Origin: Diacronema lutheri
Lineage: Eukaryota > Haptophyta > Pavlovophyceae > Pavlovales > Pavlovaceae
Length of the DNA: 64,000 nt
Direction of reading: 5' to 3'
Assembly: GCA_019448385.1 (NCBI GenBank)
Contig: JAGTXO010000077.1
Coordinates: forward strand, 50,566 to 114,565
Made by a program: the position numbers and the translations under genes. This document shows, in pieces, positions 21,701 to 42,485 of this stretch (within the stretch, counting starts at the first letter, position 1; the number at the start of each line of letters is the position of its first letter). The notes under the pieces are model-generated. The model worked only from the letters and a program-made list of their open reading frames with translations. It was not told the origin of the DNA and did no database searches.

Positions 21701-23374
21701 CAAGTGGCTGCCAGCACGACTACGGCCAAGACGGTGTATGCTGGCGCAGAAAGCGCGCGCAGATCTCCGCCCGCCGCGCTCGACGTGCGCGCGCCGAACG
21801 CTGCGCAGAGCGGTTGCGCCCATGGTCTGGCGAGCGCGACGGCGTGCGTGCAAGCGGGCGACTCGCGCGCGCGCGCGCTGCTCGCAGCGCGTGCCGCGGC
21901 GAGCACGGCGGCCGCTGCGCACGCGTCGCTACCGGGCGATGACGAGGACGAACCCGCGCAGCACCGCCCTCGCCAGAGCGCCGCGATGTCGCGCGGGCGC
22001 GCGGGCGCGGAGGAGGGCGAGGCTGGCCCTCTGCGTGCGGCACGTACGGCCCGCCGAGCGAACGCTGGTGACGCTGGTGACGCTGGTGACGCTGGCGACG
22101 CTGGTGACGCTGGTGACGTTGGCTCGTCAGCCGCCGCGCGCGTGACGGGCGGCGGTCGCAACATGCTCGCTGCGTCGCCGCGCGAGAGCGGGGCGCGCTC
22201 GCTCCACACGGTCGAGATCAGGATGGGGCCGCAGTCACAGCTGCAATCGGAACGCTCGGCCGTCGGAATGATGCCGAGTGGTGCCCTCAGCTCCGCCCAA
22301 CCGCATCGACCGTCGCCGCCGCATCCGGAGCGGCAGCCATCGTGCCGCGCGACCGCTCCGCGCCGTGTGGGCGCGTGCTGCGCGGCCGCTGCTGCCTCGT
22401 CGCCGTCCAACTCGCCGCGCGCGCGCCTCGCCGCGTCTCCTGAGCGCGGCCATGCTGGAGAGCTTACCGCCGGCATGTCCGGCCGCAACCTGCGCCACCG
22501 GAACGCAGCGTACGGTGCGCTACGCGGGTCGCACATCTTTGCGCGGTTCGCCGACGGCGAGTTGCTTGGCCTGGTGGACGGCGCGGCGATGCGCGCCCTC
22601 GCTGATGGCGACACGTTGCCTGCGCACACCGCCGACGACGCCGACGCCGATGCGGGCGGCGCGGGCGGCGCGGACGGCGGCGGCGGCGGCGGCGCGCATT
22701 GCGCGGAACGTGCCGCGTGCGCCGACGCACGCGACGAGGGCGACGGCGAGGGTGACGCGCGTCGCGTGTGGTTCGTCACGCGCGGCACCTTGCGCTTGCA
22801 GCCTGCGGCACGAGGCGCCGCCAGCACAGCCGGCGCCGGCAGCGACGCGCACGCGCAAGGGTGCACCAACGATGGCGGCACCAACAATGGCGGCACCAAC
22901 GATGGCGGCACCAACGATGGCGGCTCTGCGGAGCGCGGCGCGGTGATCGACGCGCGCTCGGTGGCCGGCGCGAGTGCGCGCGCGCACGGCGCCGCGCTCG
23001 TCCTCGAACTGCGCGCGTCGATGAGCGCGCTGCGTGCCCATCCTGAGGTACATGCTGCGCTCTTCCCGCCTTTGCCATCGCCGCCCGTGTCGCACGCGCG
23101 CGTCGAGCGCCGGCCGGCGAGTGCGAACGGCGCCGCGGGCGCGGACTCGGAGGCGGATTCGGAGGCGGAGGCGGAGGCGGACTCGGAGGCGGAGACGGAG
23201 GCAGAAGCGGAGGCGGAGGCGGAGGCAGAGGCAGAAGCGCACTTGCGCGTGCACGCGAATGCACAGGCTGCGGTGACGGATGACGCCCAGGCGCATGGCT
23301 CGGGCTTGGCGGGCGCTGTAGAGACGGTGACGGATAACGCCAGGCGCATGGCTCGGGCTTGGCGGGCGCTGTAG
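17831..23374 (+). CDS. giant low-complexity coiled-coil protein with degenerate cNMP-binding-like C-terminus
   Basis: An uninterrupted reading frame of about 1847 aa starts at the Met of MDYDEARSH. Residues ~10-150 and ~320-520 are Glu/Arg/Ala-rich coiled coil. Several tandem peptide repeats follow: ESRRGDGGT x4, AGATCASPGAG x4, GDCDGGDGT x6, GDA x6, DGGTN x4 and Glu/Ala/Asp runs. Near the end, SHIFARFADGELLGLVDGAA and RVWFVTRGTLRL resemble the two ends of a cyclic-nucleotide-binding fold as in cGMP-dependent kinases, separated by a Gly/Asp insert. A kinase-like fragment starts 40 bp downstream. Codon choice and phase repeats support coding, but no function can be assigned. The original protein may have continued into the kinase. 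Confidence 0.55.
19800..19897 (+). repeat. 27-bp coding tandem repeat (ESRRGDGGT)x4
   Basis: Near-perfect 27-bp units in frame within the giant coiled-coil gene encode ESRRGDGGT. Confidence 0.8.
21345..21485 (+). repeat. 27-bp coding tandem repeat (GDCDGGDGT)x5-6
   Basis: Repeated gattgtgacggcggtgac-type units are in frame in the giant coiled-coil gene. Confidence 0.8.
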
Positions 23375-23428
23375 AGACGGTGACGGATAACGCCAGGCGC
23401 ATGGCTCGGGCTTGGCGGGCGCTGTAGA
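23268..23428 (+). repeat. three tandem ~53-bp units at the 3' end of the giant gene
   Basis: Three consecutive copies share ...gcatggctcgggcttggcgg... The first differs by about one base of length and one substitution, so the frame changes between copies. The stop codon that ends the giant gene falls in the second copy. The third copy returns to the frame of copy 1 and runs into the kinase-like sequence. Confidence 0.8.
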
Positions 23429-23946
23429 CATGGCCGCGCCAGCCTCCGCAATAAGCTCGCCGTCCGCTCCGTCGCGCAGCGGCGCGAGCGTGCTCGCGCG
23501 CGCGCCGTCGCCGTTGCCACCGCGCGCGAGCACGCTGCCCGTGCGCTCGCCGGCCGAACTCACCGTGATCGCGCCGGTCTCGGCGGGCGAGCGCCCGGCC
23601 GTCGTCCTTGTCCAAGCGCCGCCCGCTGGCGCCGGGGCGGACGCGCACGGCGCCGCGCCGCGCCTCTACGCGCTCAAGGTGTGAGAGAAACGGTTGCTGG
23701 CCGCGATGGGCCAACGGGCGGCGGGCGCGCCCGCGGCAGAGCTGCGCGCCCTGCGCGCGCTCCACGCCGGCGCGTCGTCCGCCGGCGCGTGCGCGCTCGC
23801 GCTGTGCGGCGCGTGGCAAGGCTCGACACGCGTGTACATCGCGCTCGAGTGGGCGGCGGGTGGGACGCTCGACAACGCGCTCGCGCGGCTCGGCGCGCTC
23901 GCCGAGGCGTCCGTGCGATGGTACGGTGCGAATGCCCCTCCCCCAG

Positions 23947-23982
<36 letters not shown>

Positions 23983-24082
23983 CCCCCTCCCCCATCCCCA
24001 CCCCCCCCCCCCTTTACGCTTTGCAGCTGGTTACGCGTCACGCGGTCAACGAGTCAGCCCGCCACGCCTGCCGACATGTTGA
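23412..24082 (+). pseudogene. truncated AGC-type protein kinase relic
   Basis: The frame through 23412-23681 ends ...RLYALKV, which fits the VAIK-lysine strand of a kinase N-lobe. It is followed directly by an in-frame TGA (23682-23684) and then, in the same frame, EKRLLAAMGQ...AELRALRALHAG (helix C region) and VYIALEWAAGGTLDNALARLGALAEASVRWYGA (hinge and helix D/E). A GTGCGA donor follows near 23931, and a C-homopolymer intron leads to a strong tttgcag acceptor near 24024. The next exon is open for only about 20 codons. HRD, DFG and the whole C-lobe are missing. Either the gene is a pseudogene or the assembly misjoined at the C-tract. Confidence 0.55.
23938..24012. repeat. C homopolymer tract
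   Basis: Nearly pure C for about 70 bases with a few A and T interruptions, probably the pyrimidine tract of an intron. It is also a likely assembly weak point. Confidence 0.85.
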
Positions 24083-25808
24083 CGGCCGGTGCAGTCCAGT
24101 TGTGGCAAAAAGAGAGGCCGTACCGCCGACGCCACTCGGCAGGCGCGTACGCGCCTCGCGCGGGTGCGGCGGCTGCCCCCTCCGCCGGCGCGCCCTGCTC
24201 GAGCCAAGCCGCCCTTCCGACGGCGTGTCGCGCAGGCGCACCCAGCGCGTCCGCGCGCCCCGCCGCCGCCGCACGCTCCGCGCGCTCCCGACAGTCAAAA
24301 TGCTCGCGCGCCCAGTCACTGGTCGGGTCACACAGTCCACCGGGCGCAAGCATGTCTGCGACAGTCGGAAGCGGCGTGCTTGTGACAAGCGGGCGGCAGC
24401 GGCCGTCGCACGGCCCGCCCGCGCGGCCGCACATCTGCGTGACGAGGAGCTGCGGCTGTCGAACCTCGCGGAGCGAGCAGCCGAGACCGCCGCTCAGCGT
24501 GACCTCGAGCGCGCCGCGCGAGACGCGCTCGAGGAGTTGCCGCACCGCCCATTGCATCGGCACGTACACGTCGGCGCAGTAGGCAAGCTCGCCGCCGAGC
24601 CAGCGGAACATGTCGGGCCAAATCTCGTTGAAGCGCATGTACGCGAGCGAGTGCGTCGGCCGCGCCGGCTCGGGCCACTCGGCGCGCGCGAGCGCGGGTG
24701 AGAGCGCGCGCCGAAGGCGGGAAAAGAGCGATTCGCCGATGCCGAGCGCTGTGCCGTCAACGGTCTGCCCAAAGCCGAAGCGAAGGTTTGGATCGATCAT
24801 GAGGACGGCGCCGTTACGCGAGTCGACGATAAAATCGGCGGCACCGACGCCCGTAAAGCGGACGAGCGCGAAAAGGCGGCGGACGGCGTCGGCGGCGAGC
24901 GGGCAGTCGACGGTTCGCGAGAGGACCGAGATGCCGCCCTGCCCCTGCGTAAGGACCTCGGCGCGCGCGACGCCGCCGAGTGTGTGCCCGTCGAGCGCGA
25001 CCGCGTCGTACGTGAGCGTCGGCCCGCGCACGAACTGCTGCACCGTTGCCGCGACGCCGCGCGAGCGGTGCCGCGCGAGCGTCTCGCGCACGCACAGCGC
25101 TCCGTGGCAGATCGTCACACCGCTCCCGCCGCCATCAGCGTCGGTCTTGATCACGACGGGCGCGCGCGCGGCGAGTGCGTCGACCACCTCCGGCGCAAAT
25201 CCCGCCGGGCTCGGCGGCTGCGCGACCCACGGTGTCGGGATGCCAATCGAGCGCGCGAGCTCGAGCAGGCTCGACTTGCGGCGGAGCGCCGGCCAGAAGC
25301 GCTCGTCGGCGAGCGAGCAGCGGAGCGCGTCGACGGCGAGGCGGACACGCGAGCTAAGCCTGGCTGACGGGTCCGTCACCGCACGCTCTGCCGTGCTGCG
25401 CAGTAGGCCCGTGTGCTCACCACCCGCGATCACGATCGCGGGGGCGAATTTGATGACCGCGCGCAGCACGTCGACGGTCGAGATTGACGCGACGGCGCGG
25501 ACAAATGTGATGCCGGGCGCGCTCGGGTTGCACAGCACGTGCGCGCTCTGCGTCTGTGCACACGCCTGGTGCAGCACGCCCACCTCGAAGCCCGCGTCGA
25601 CGAGCGCATCGATCACCGAGACGATCCGCACGCGATCGACGTTATAGAGCACGAGCGCGCGCGTGCTGTTCGCGCGGACAGCGGCGCAGTTGGCGGGCCA
25701 CGGGAAGGCAGAGACAAAGCCACGCGGTAGTCCATCTGGCGCGAGCACAGCTGCTCGTCGCGGCGCGGCCGCGAGCGCGAACCATAGTGCGAATATGCGC
25801 CCGCGCAT
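24054..25808 (-). CDS. ATP-grasp enzyme with signal peptide
   Basis: Single exon, 584 aa. A hydrophobic N-terminus (RIFALWFALAAAPRRAAVLA) suggests secretion or plastid routing. The ATP-grasp core is clear: ARSIGIPTPW, PVVIKTDADGGGSGVTIC (ATP-binding lysine and glycine loop), FVRGPTLTYDAVALDG, and GVGAADFIVDSRNGAVLMIDPNLRFG with metal-binding Asp and Asn. Such enzymes ligate a carboxylate to an amine or thiol via acyl-phosphate. Cys-rich C-terminal motifs (CGRAGGPCDGRC) are unassigned. Substrates are unknown. The 3' end abuts the kinase relic on the other strand. Confidence 0.65.
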   Translation of the reverse strand: MRGRIFALWFALAAAPRRAAVLAPDGLPRGFVSAFPWPANCAAVRANSTRALVLYNVDRVRIVSVIDALVDAGFEVGVLHQACAQTQSAHVLCNPSAPGITFVRAVASISTVDVLRAVIKFAPAIVIAGGEHTGLLRSTAERAVTDPSARLSSRVRLAVDALRCSLADERFWPALRRKSSLLELARSIGIPTPWVAQPPSPAGFAPEVVDALAARAPVVIKTDADGGGSGVTICHGALCVRETLARHRSRGVAATVQQFVRGPTLTYDAVALDGHTLGGVARAEVLTQGQGGISVLSRTVDCPLAADAVRRLFALVRFTGVGAADFIVDSRNGAVLMIDPNLRFGFGQTVDGTALGIGESLFSRLRRALSPALARAEWPEPARPTHSLAYMRFNEIWPDMFRWLGGELAYCADVYVPMQWAVRQLLERVSRGALEVTLSGGLGCSLREVRQPQLLVTQMCGRAGGPCDGRCRPLVTSTPLPTVADMLAPGGLCDPTSDWAREHFDCRERAERAAAAGRADALGAPARHAVGRAAWLEQGAPAEGAAAAPARGAYAPAEWRRRYGLSFCHNWTAPAVNMSAGVAG

Positions 25809-25841
25809 GCGTGCAACTCGGCGGGGGCAACCTCTTTACAT

Positions 25842-26388
25842 ACTAACGACGCTTACAGGCGGGTCAGCAGGAGGGGCGCGCACGGGGCCGAGGCGTGACG
25901 GAGGGAGCGAGCGAAAGGGCGCACGCAACATCAGGCCGAAATCAGGGCGTCGACCCTGTGCACGCCGGCAGCGCGTCCATGGACGCCCGAGGTCGCAGCG
26001 GACTTTCCCGGCTTTCATGGCGCATCTGAGTCAGTCTCGCTGCGCACTTCCTGACCCCATCTGTTGACCCGTCGGAAAGCGTCGTTAGTATCTGAGTCAG
26101 TCACAACTCACAATCAGTTTTCACTGAGCACCAAAGTCCAAAGCAGCACACGGAGCCATCAAAGCTGGCCGGCGGGGGCCGGCGAGGGGTGGCTAGGCGT
26201 GTGTGGGTGTCCGCCCACAACGCATCCTGCCGCGTCCTTGCCGTCCCGGCCGTTCCCGCTGCCGGCGTGCACAGGGTCGACGCCCTGATTTCGGCCTGAT
26301 GTTGCGTGCGCCCTTTCGCTCGCTCCTTCCGTCACGCCTCGGTCCCGTGCGCGCCCCTCCTGCTGACCCGCCTGTAAGCGTCGTTAGT
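25842..26388. mobile_element. fold-back element with 131-bp inverted repeats
   Basis: 25842-25972 and 26258-26388 are inverted copies of each other over 131 bp with about two mismatches. They separate ~285 bp that carries a GC-rich part (26167-26257) also found near 35484. The outer ends are ...AGCGTCGTTAGT. No transposase is encoded, so this looks like a non-autonomous MITE-like or nested insertion. Confidence 0.75.
26047..26100. repeat. solo copy of the mobile-element end, with flanking direct repeats
   Basis: A ~32-bp segment ending AGCGTCGTTAGT lies inside the fold-back element. The word atctgagtcagtc occurs at 26026-26038 and again at about 26088-26100, so it brackets the segment like a target-site duplication. 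Confidence 0.55.
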
Positions 26389-26389
26389 G

Positions 26390-26443
26390 TATCAAAGCTC
26401 ATCTGTTGACCCGTCGGAAAGCGTCGTTAGTATATCAAAGCTC
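26390..26443. repeat. solo element end bracketed by direct repeats at the dioxygenase stop codon
   Basis: tatcaaagctc occurs at 26391-26401 and 26433-26443, either side of a ~32-bp segment ending AGCGTCGTTAGT. The right-hand copy contains the stop codon and last two codons of the minus-strand dioxygenase, so the insertion site is that gene's end. Confidence 0.6.
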
Positions 26444-27750
26444 GCCGTCGGCGCGCACAGCGCCGCGCTCGGGCTGGGCGTGGGCAGGTGGATCGACCCA
26501 CACGGGCAGGCTGTCCGCGCGCACCCAGCGCGGTGGCATGCTTGCGCCGTCGCTCGCAAGCGCGAGGTGCTCCTCGCTCGGCCGCAGCCGCACCTGCGTG
26601 CGGAACAGCTCGCGCCGCACGGTGCCATTGTTCTCGTACCTTTGAAACGTGGGCGGTCGGGCAGGCGCACGGTTGGGCGCGGTGTGAAAGGTGCGCCCGC
26701 GGCTGGGGTGGGACACTCACTCGCCTTTGGGCCGGGTTGGTGGCGGGGTGTGCATGGCGCATCACGCTGTGCACGGCGAGGGGTGGGGGATGGGGGTATA
26801 CCGCACCCGAACGCATGGTGGAGGGTCTGCACGTTGTCCCAAATCACAATGTCGCCGGGGGTCCAGTGGTGGAAGTAGGTGAAGCTCGGGCCGGTCGCGT
26901 GCTCGAAGAGCAGCCGGAGCAGCGCACCGCCCTCTGCCGCGTCAATTCCCGCCGTGCGCATCTGCGGCGAGCCAATGAAAAGCGTCGCGTCGCCATCAGC
27001 CAGCGCGCCCTCAACCGAGCGCGCGCGCGCGTGCGGCATTGAGTCGACGATCGGGTGAGTGACGTCGTCAAAGAGGCAGAGCTCGTCCGGCGTGCCGTAC
27101 CGCACAAAGTCTGGGATGTCGCGCACCGATGCGACGATCGACGTGCGGCGCGCGCGCTCGAGCAGCGGAGGCGAGAGCGCGCGCAACGCGCCGCGCAGGT
27201 CGGCGAAGCCGGTCTGTCCGCCAGTGGCGGGCGCGGCGGACGCGTAGAGCATGGAGAGGATGTGCCTGTGCGAGCGCGGCCAGAACTGCCCGTCCTGGTG
27301 CCAGTACTGCCCGAACGACTTGCCTGCCCCCTTCCACGTCCCGTTGGCCCAAAAGTTGGTCACGCGCTGGATCGCAGGCTCGCCGGGCTCGGGGTCCTGG
27401 CCCTCGAAAGAACCGGGGAGCGCGACGACCTCGCCAAGCTTGGCGGTGAACTCCACCTGCTCGTGCCGCGTCAAGTCCTGCCCGCGCAGCACCACGACGC
27501 CGTAGTCGCGCACCGCGCCGAGGACGCGCGACACGGCGTCCGCGTCTGCGCGCCGAACGTCGCCGATGTTGACGAGCGCGCCAAGCCGCTCCGAGCCGCC
27601 GCAGCGCTCGCACTTGTCCCAGCCGCGCCGGTTGACCACGTCGGGCGCGTCCGGCGCCGCACACGCGCCGGGCTCGGCGGACGAAGCCGCAAGGGCGAAG
27701 AGGACGGCCAGCAGCATTCGCCGGAGGGCGGAAATCAGAATGGCGACCAT
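26435..27750 (-). CDS. TauD/TfdA-type Fe(II)/2-oxoglutarate dioxygenase, secreted or organellar
   Basis: Exon 1 runs from 27750 (or the Met at 27717, preferred because the signal peptide MLLAVLFALAASSAEPGACA starts there) to 26807. Exon 2 is 26639-26435. From 27717 the product is 371 aa. The iron ligands are visible: H and D in YWHQDGQF and the distal H in VQTLHHAF. The 2-oxoglutarate-binding Arg lies in RRELFRTQV, on exon 2. GVVVLRGQDLT and RVTNFW fit the taurine-dioxygenase family. The join is GG|GTGCGG...AAAG|G. The substrate is unknown. The start region overlaps or abuts the divergent AAA gene (Met at 27740). Confidence 0.75.
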
Positions 27751-29889
27751 TGTTTGGCGCGCGAGCGCGCTCCTCTGCGCGGTCGGCGGCGCGTCGGCTA
27801 GCGTTGCTCATCGCTTCGGCCCGCTCATCGACGCGGCGCGCGTCGCGGCGAGTGCCTCGGCAAACGAGCTGCGCAGCAAGGTGGGCGCCGGCGCCGCCGA
27901 GCGCGGCCGCGAGCAGGGTGCGCGCGCGCGGCGTGACGCGCGCGCGCGCGCGCCGTGCTCGGCCCTCACGCGCGCGCGCGGCAGGCGTCGCAAACCTCGC
28001 CGTTCTCAGATGGGTCGTGGTGCAGCAAGGCCGCGCTTGCCACCCTCTCCGCCGAGCTCACTGCCCTTTCTGCCGAGCCGGCCGGCTGGTGGGCGGGCGC
28101 GCCGCGCGCGCTCACGGCGAGCGTATGCGAGGACGAGCGCTGCCTGGTCTCGCTGTTCGCGATCCCGGACGGCGGGCGCGTGCCGCTGCGCAAGTTTCCG
28201 ACCGGCACCGTCATCCTCCATCGCGCGCTCACCGGCGCGTTTGAGCTCTCGCGTTGGCAATTGCCGTCTGAGTCGGGCCCAAACCAGCGCCCACCCGTCC
28301 GCGTAATGAGCCGGCAGTGCGGCGCCGAGGCGAGCGAACCGCTCGCGACGTTCGGCGGGCTCGCGCAGGACCTACACGCCGCACGAGGCGGCGCGTGTGC
28401 CGTTCTCGAGGTCGCGCTCCTCTCGCCCGTCGTGCCGACGACCGGCCGCGCGGCGATCGACTGGCCGCGCGCTGTTGCGCCGGTGGGCGGGGCCGACGGA
28501 ACCGGCGACGGCGGTGGTGGCGGGGAAGGCGGATCGGCCGCGGCCGAGGGCGAGGAGCTTTTTGAGGCCAGGTCCGCCGAGCAGCTGCTCTCGACCGTCT
28601 TCCGCGCGCTTGACGCTCCGGACGTTATGGGCGCGCGCGGGGCGGGCGCGCCGGCGGCCGTCGGCGCGCGGGGCGCGCGCGAATCGCCGATCGATGCGCT
28701 CGCGCGGGCGATCGGCGGGCTCGCCCCCGAGCTCGCGGCCATCGACCGCCGGCTGCTCGCGCCGCGCCAGCAGCCAGAAGAGCTGCTCGACGCGCTCGGT
28801 GTAACGGTGCCCAAGGGCCTGCTGCTGCACGGCCCCCCGGGCTGCGGCAAGACGCTGCTCGCGCGCGAGATCGCGGCGGCGCTCGGCGCGGCGACGGTGC
28901 AGGTGGTGAGCGGCCCCGAGATGATGAGCCGTTTTGTTGGCGAGTCCGAGCGCTGGGTGCGCGAGCTCTTCGAACCTGCGGAGCGCGATGCGCAGGCTGA
29001 GGCTGACAGCACGCTCGCCGCCACCGCCGCCGGCGGCGCGCGCCGAGCGGCGGCGGCGAGCCGGTTGCACGTCATCGTGCTCGACGAGCTCGACGCCTTC
29101 TCGCGCGAGCGGGGTTCTCTCGTCGGCGATCCGGGCATCCGCGACTCCATCGTGAATACGCTGCTCGCCAAGATGGATGGCGTGCGCTCCGTCCGGAACC
29201 TACTCGTCATCGGTACGACCAACCGGATCGAGCTCATCGATCGCGCGCTGCTTCGCGCGGGCCGCTTCGAGGTGCACGTCGCCGTGCGCCCGCCCGATGC
29301 CGCCGGCCGACGCGACGTGCTGCGCATCCACCTGCGCAGGATGGGCGCGGAGGGGCTGCTCGCGGCCGACGCGTTGTGCGACGACGCGCTCGCCGACTTG
29401 GCCGCGCGCGCGGACGGTTTCACTGGCGCGGACTTGGCGGGTGTCGTGCGCGCGGCCGCGTCGCGCGCGCTCGAGCGCGCCGCGCGCGCGGACGGCGCGC
29501 GGCCCGTCGTGCAGCGCGCCGACCTCGAGCGCGCGTGCGCCGAGGTGGGCGCGCAGACGCTAGCGATGCGTGAGCGGCGTGCGCTTGCGGCCGCGCTCTG
29601 CCCGACGCACGCATGGAGCGTCGAGCGCGTCGGCGAGTGGCTGCACGCCGCCGGCGTCGGCGCGCGCGCGCGCGGCGCGTTTGTGGACGAATTGATCGAC
29701 GGGCGCGCCCTCTGCGAGCTGCACCGGCTTGACGGCGGCGTGCAGGAGCGCGTTCTCGCCGAGCAGTTGCGCGTCGAGACGCTCGGAGAGCGGTTGCGCC
29801 TGCGTCACGCGCTGCGCGAGCTGATGGGCGCGCCCGCGCCACTCGACGATGCTCAGGCCGAACCCGGCGGCGGCGGCGACTGGCCGTGA
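27740..29889 (+). CDS. NSF-D1-like AAA ATPase with signal peptide and C-terminal SAM domain
   Basis: Exons 27740-27880 and 28030-29889 give 666 aa (AGC AAG|GCC, phase 0). The N-terminus is signal-peptide-like (ASALLCAVGGASAS). The AAA module is close to the first ATPase domain of NSF/Sec18: Walker A GPPGCGKTLLARE, VSGPEMMSRFVGESERWVRELF, Walker B VIVLDELDA, sensor LLVIGTTNR and arginine-finger region LLRAGRF, then GFTGADLAGVVRAA. NSF's second AAA domain is replaced by a ~70-residue SAM-like region, WSVERVGEWLHAAGV...IDGRALCEL. NSF disassembles SNARE complexes; a protein of this build behind a signal peptide may work inside a compartment or the plastid, which is inference. Confidence 0.7.
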
Positions 29890-30206
29890 CGGGCGGGCAC
29901 GAGGGGCGCGGGCGTAACCCCCTTCGCAGGGTGCTTTGTCGCTTGGCAAGAGTGGCGTGCACCTTTTTGTTGTTGTTGTTGCTGTCCGCGTGTACCCCGC
30001 GCGCATCGCGACCGCCGCCGTCGCCGCCACCTCCCATCCTGCCCAACATCTAGCGGAAAAGAAAACCCAAGGGGAATTTTAAGGAATTTTCACGCCTGTA
30101 GTTTCGACGGCTTTTACGGTCCTGCACCGAGTCCCTAAAATATTTATGGGTCTTCAAGATCCCATCCCCTGAGCCCTTTCCCTGTCGTCAGCACAACGGA
30201 GTGCTG
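29890..30206. other. intergenic region, lower GC, no gene seen
   Basis: About 317 bp between the AAA gene and the LRR gene, A/T-richer than the surroundings (30050-30150), as expected for a promoter region. No clear TATA box or ORF can be assigned. Confidence 0.5.
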
Positions 30207-35432
<5,226 letters not shown>

Positions 35433-35483
35433 TGCCGGGATGCACGGGGATCGACGGTGCTCGTTAGTAGTATTAATAGCGGC

Positions 35484-35705
35484 GGCCGGCGGGGGCCGGC
35501 GAGGGGTGGCTAGGCGTGTGTGGGTGTCCGCCCATGACGCGTCCTGCCACGTCCTTGCCGTCCCGGCCGTTCCCGCTGCCGGCGTGCACAGGGTCGACGC
35601 CCTGATTTCGGCCTGATGTTGCGTGCGCCCTTTCGCTCGCTCCGTTTGTCCAGCCTCGGCCCCGTGCGCGCCCCTCCTGCTGACCCGCCTGTAAGCGTCG
35701 TTAGT
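35484..35705. mobile_element. 222-bp copy of the 26.2-kb mobile-element unit
   Basis: Nearly identical to 26167-26388, with the same GC-rich left end (ggccggcgggggccggcgag) and the same terminal AGCGTCGTTAGT. A palindromic ttagtatatactaa spans the right junction. It lies between the two LRR genes and encodes nothing. Confidence 0.75.
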
Positions 35706-35812
35706 ATATACTAATACTTCAAGTAAGTAAGTATTACTCTGTTAACAGCTGTGAGCGGCCCCTCTGCTTGTGTGCGTACGGGCGAGCCGGTCGTCCCAAC
35801 GGACCGCGCGTG

Positions 35813-41590
<5,778 letters not shown>

Positions 41591-41620
41591 ACTAGTACTC
41601 TCAAGGGGTGAGTCACAACA

Positions 41621-42432
41621 TTACAGTTCGCGGAACGTGAGGTTGAGCCTGCCCGGGACCATGCGCAGGCCGGACGGCCGCTCGCCGCGGCGCACGCGCA
41701 GCACCGAGTGGAACCAGAGCCGCGCGGGCCCGCCAAAGACGAGCACGTCGCCGCTCTCGAGCCGAACGGTCAGCGGGCGCGGCGCGTCAGGCGGCGCCGC
41801 GTCGGGATGGACGGGCGCGATCGCAAAGTCGGCCGCGTCGCCGATGGAGAGCGAGACGACGGGCGAGCCGGCGCGCAGCCGCTCGGCCGACTCGGACGCG
41901 TCGCGATGGAACGCGAGCCGGCCTGAGTGTGTGTAGTGATTGACGAGGCAGACGCCGGGCGCGACGGGCGGCACGGCGGCACACGCGCGGCTCGCCTCCG
42001 CTGCTGCACCCTCGACGAGACGCCAAAGCGCATCTGGGATGGGCGCACAGCGCGGCCCGCCCGGCCGGCCTTCGAGGTAACGCCCACTCGCAGCGTCCCA
42101 GTGCGAGCCGAAACAAAACATTTGCAAATGCAGGCGCGCGCTCGCGTCGGCGCTTCCACCCGGCCGCGGCACCGCAAAGCCACCATCGCCCACGCCCGCC
42201 TCGCGGCAGAGCGCGACGATCTCGTTCTGCGAGTCGAGCGTGATCGCGCCGCGCAGCAACACGATGCCGTCGGCGAGCACGCGCGCGCCGCCGTCCGGTC
42301 GGTGCGCAGCAGAGGCCAGGCTGATGCGCGCGCCGATGGCGGGCGGCGCTGGTAGGGGCGAGGCGTGCGCGCCGCCCGTCGGCACGTCGGGCGGCAGCAG
42401 GTCAAAGCGCGTCAACGCGCTGTCCGTGCCGC

Positions 42433-42485
<53 letters not shown>

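Noticed and set aside
23682-23684. TGA in the kinase as selenocysteine
   Set aside because: The position is not a redox or catalytic site, no SECIS-like element could be examined with confidence, and the C-lobe is missing, so decay or error is simpler.
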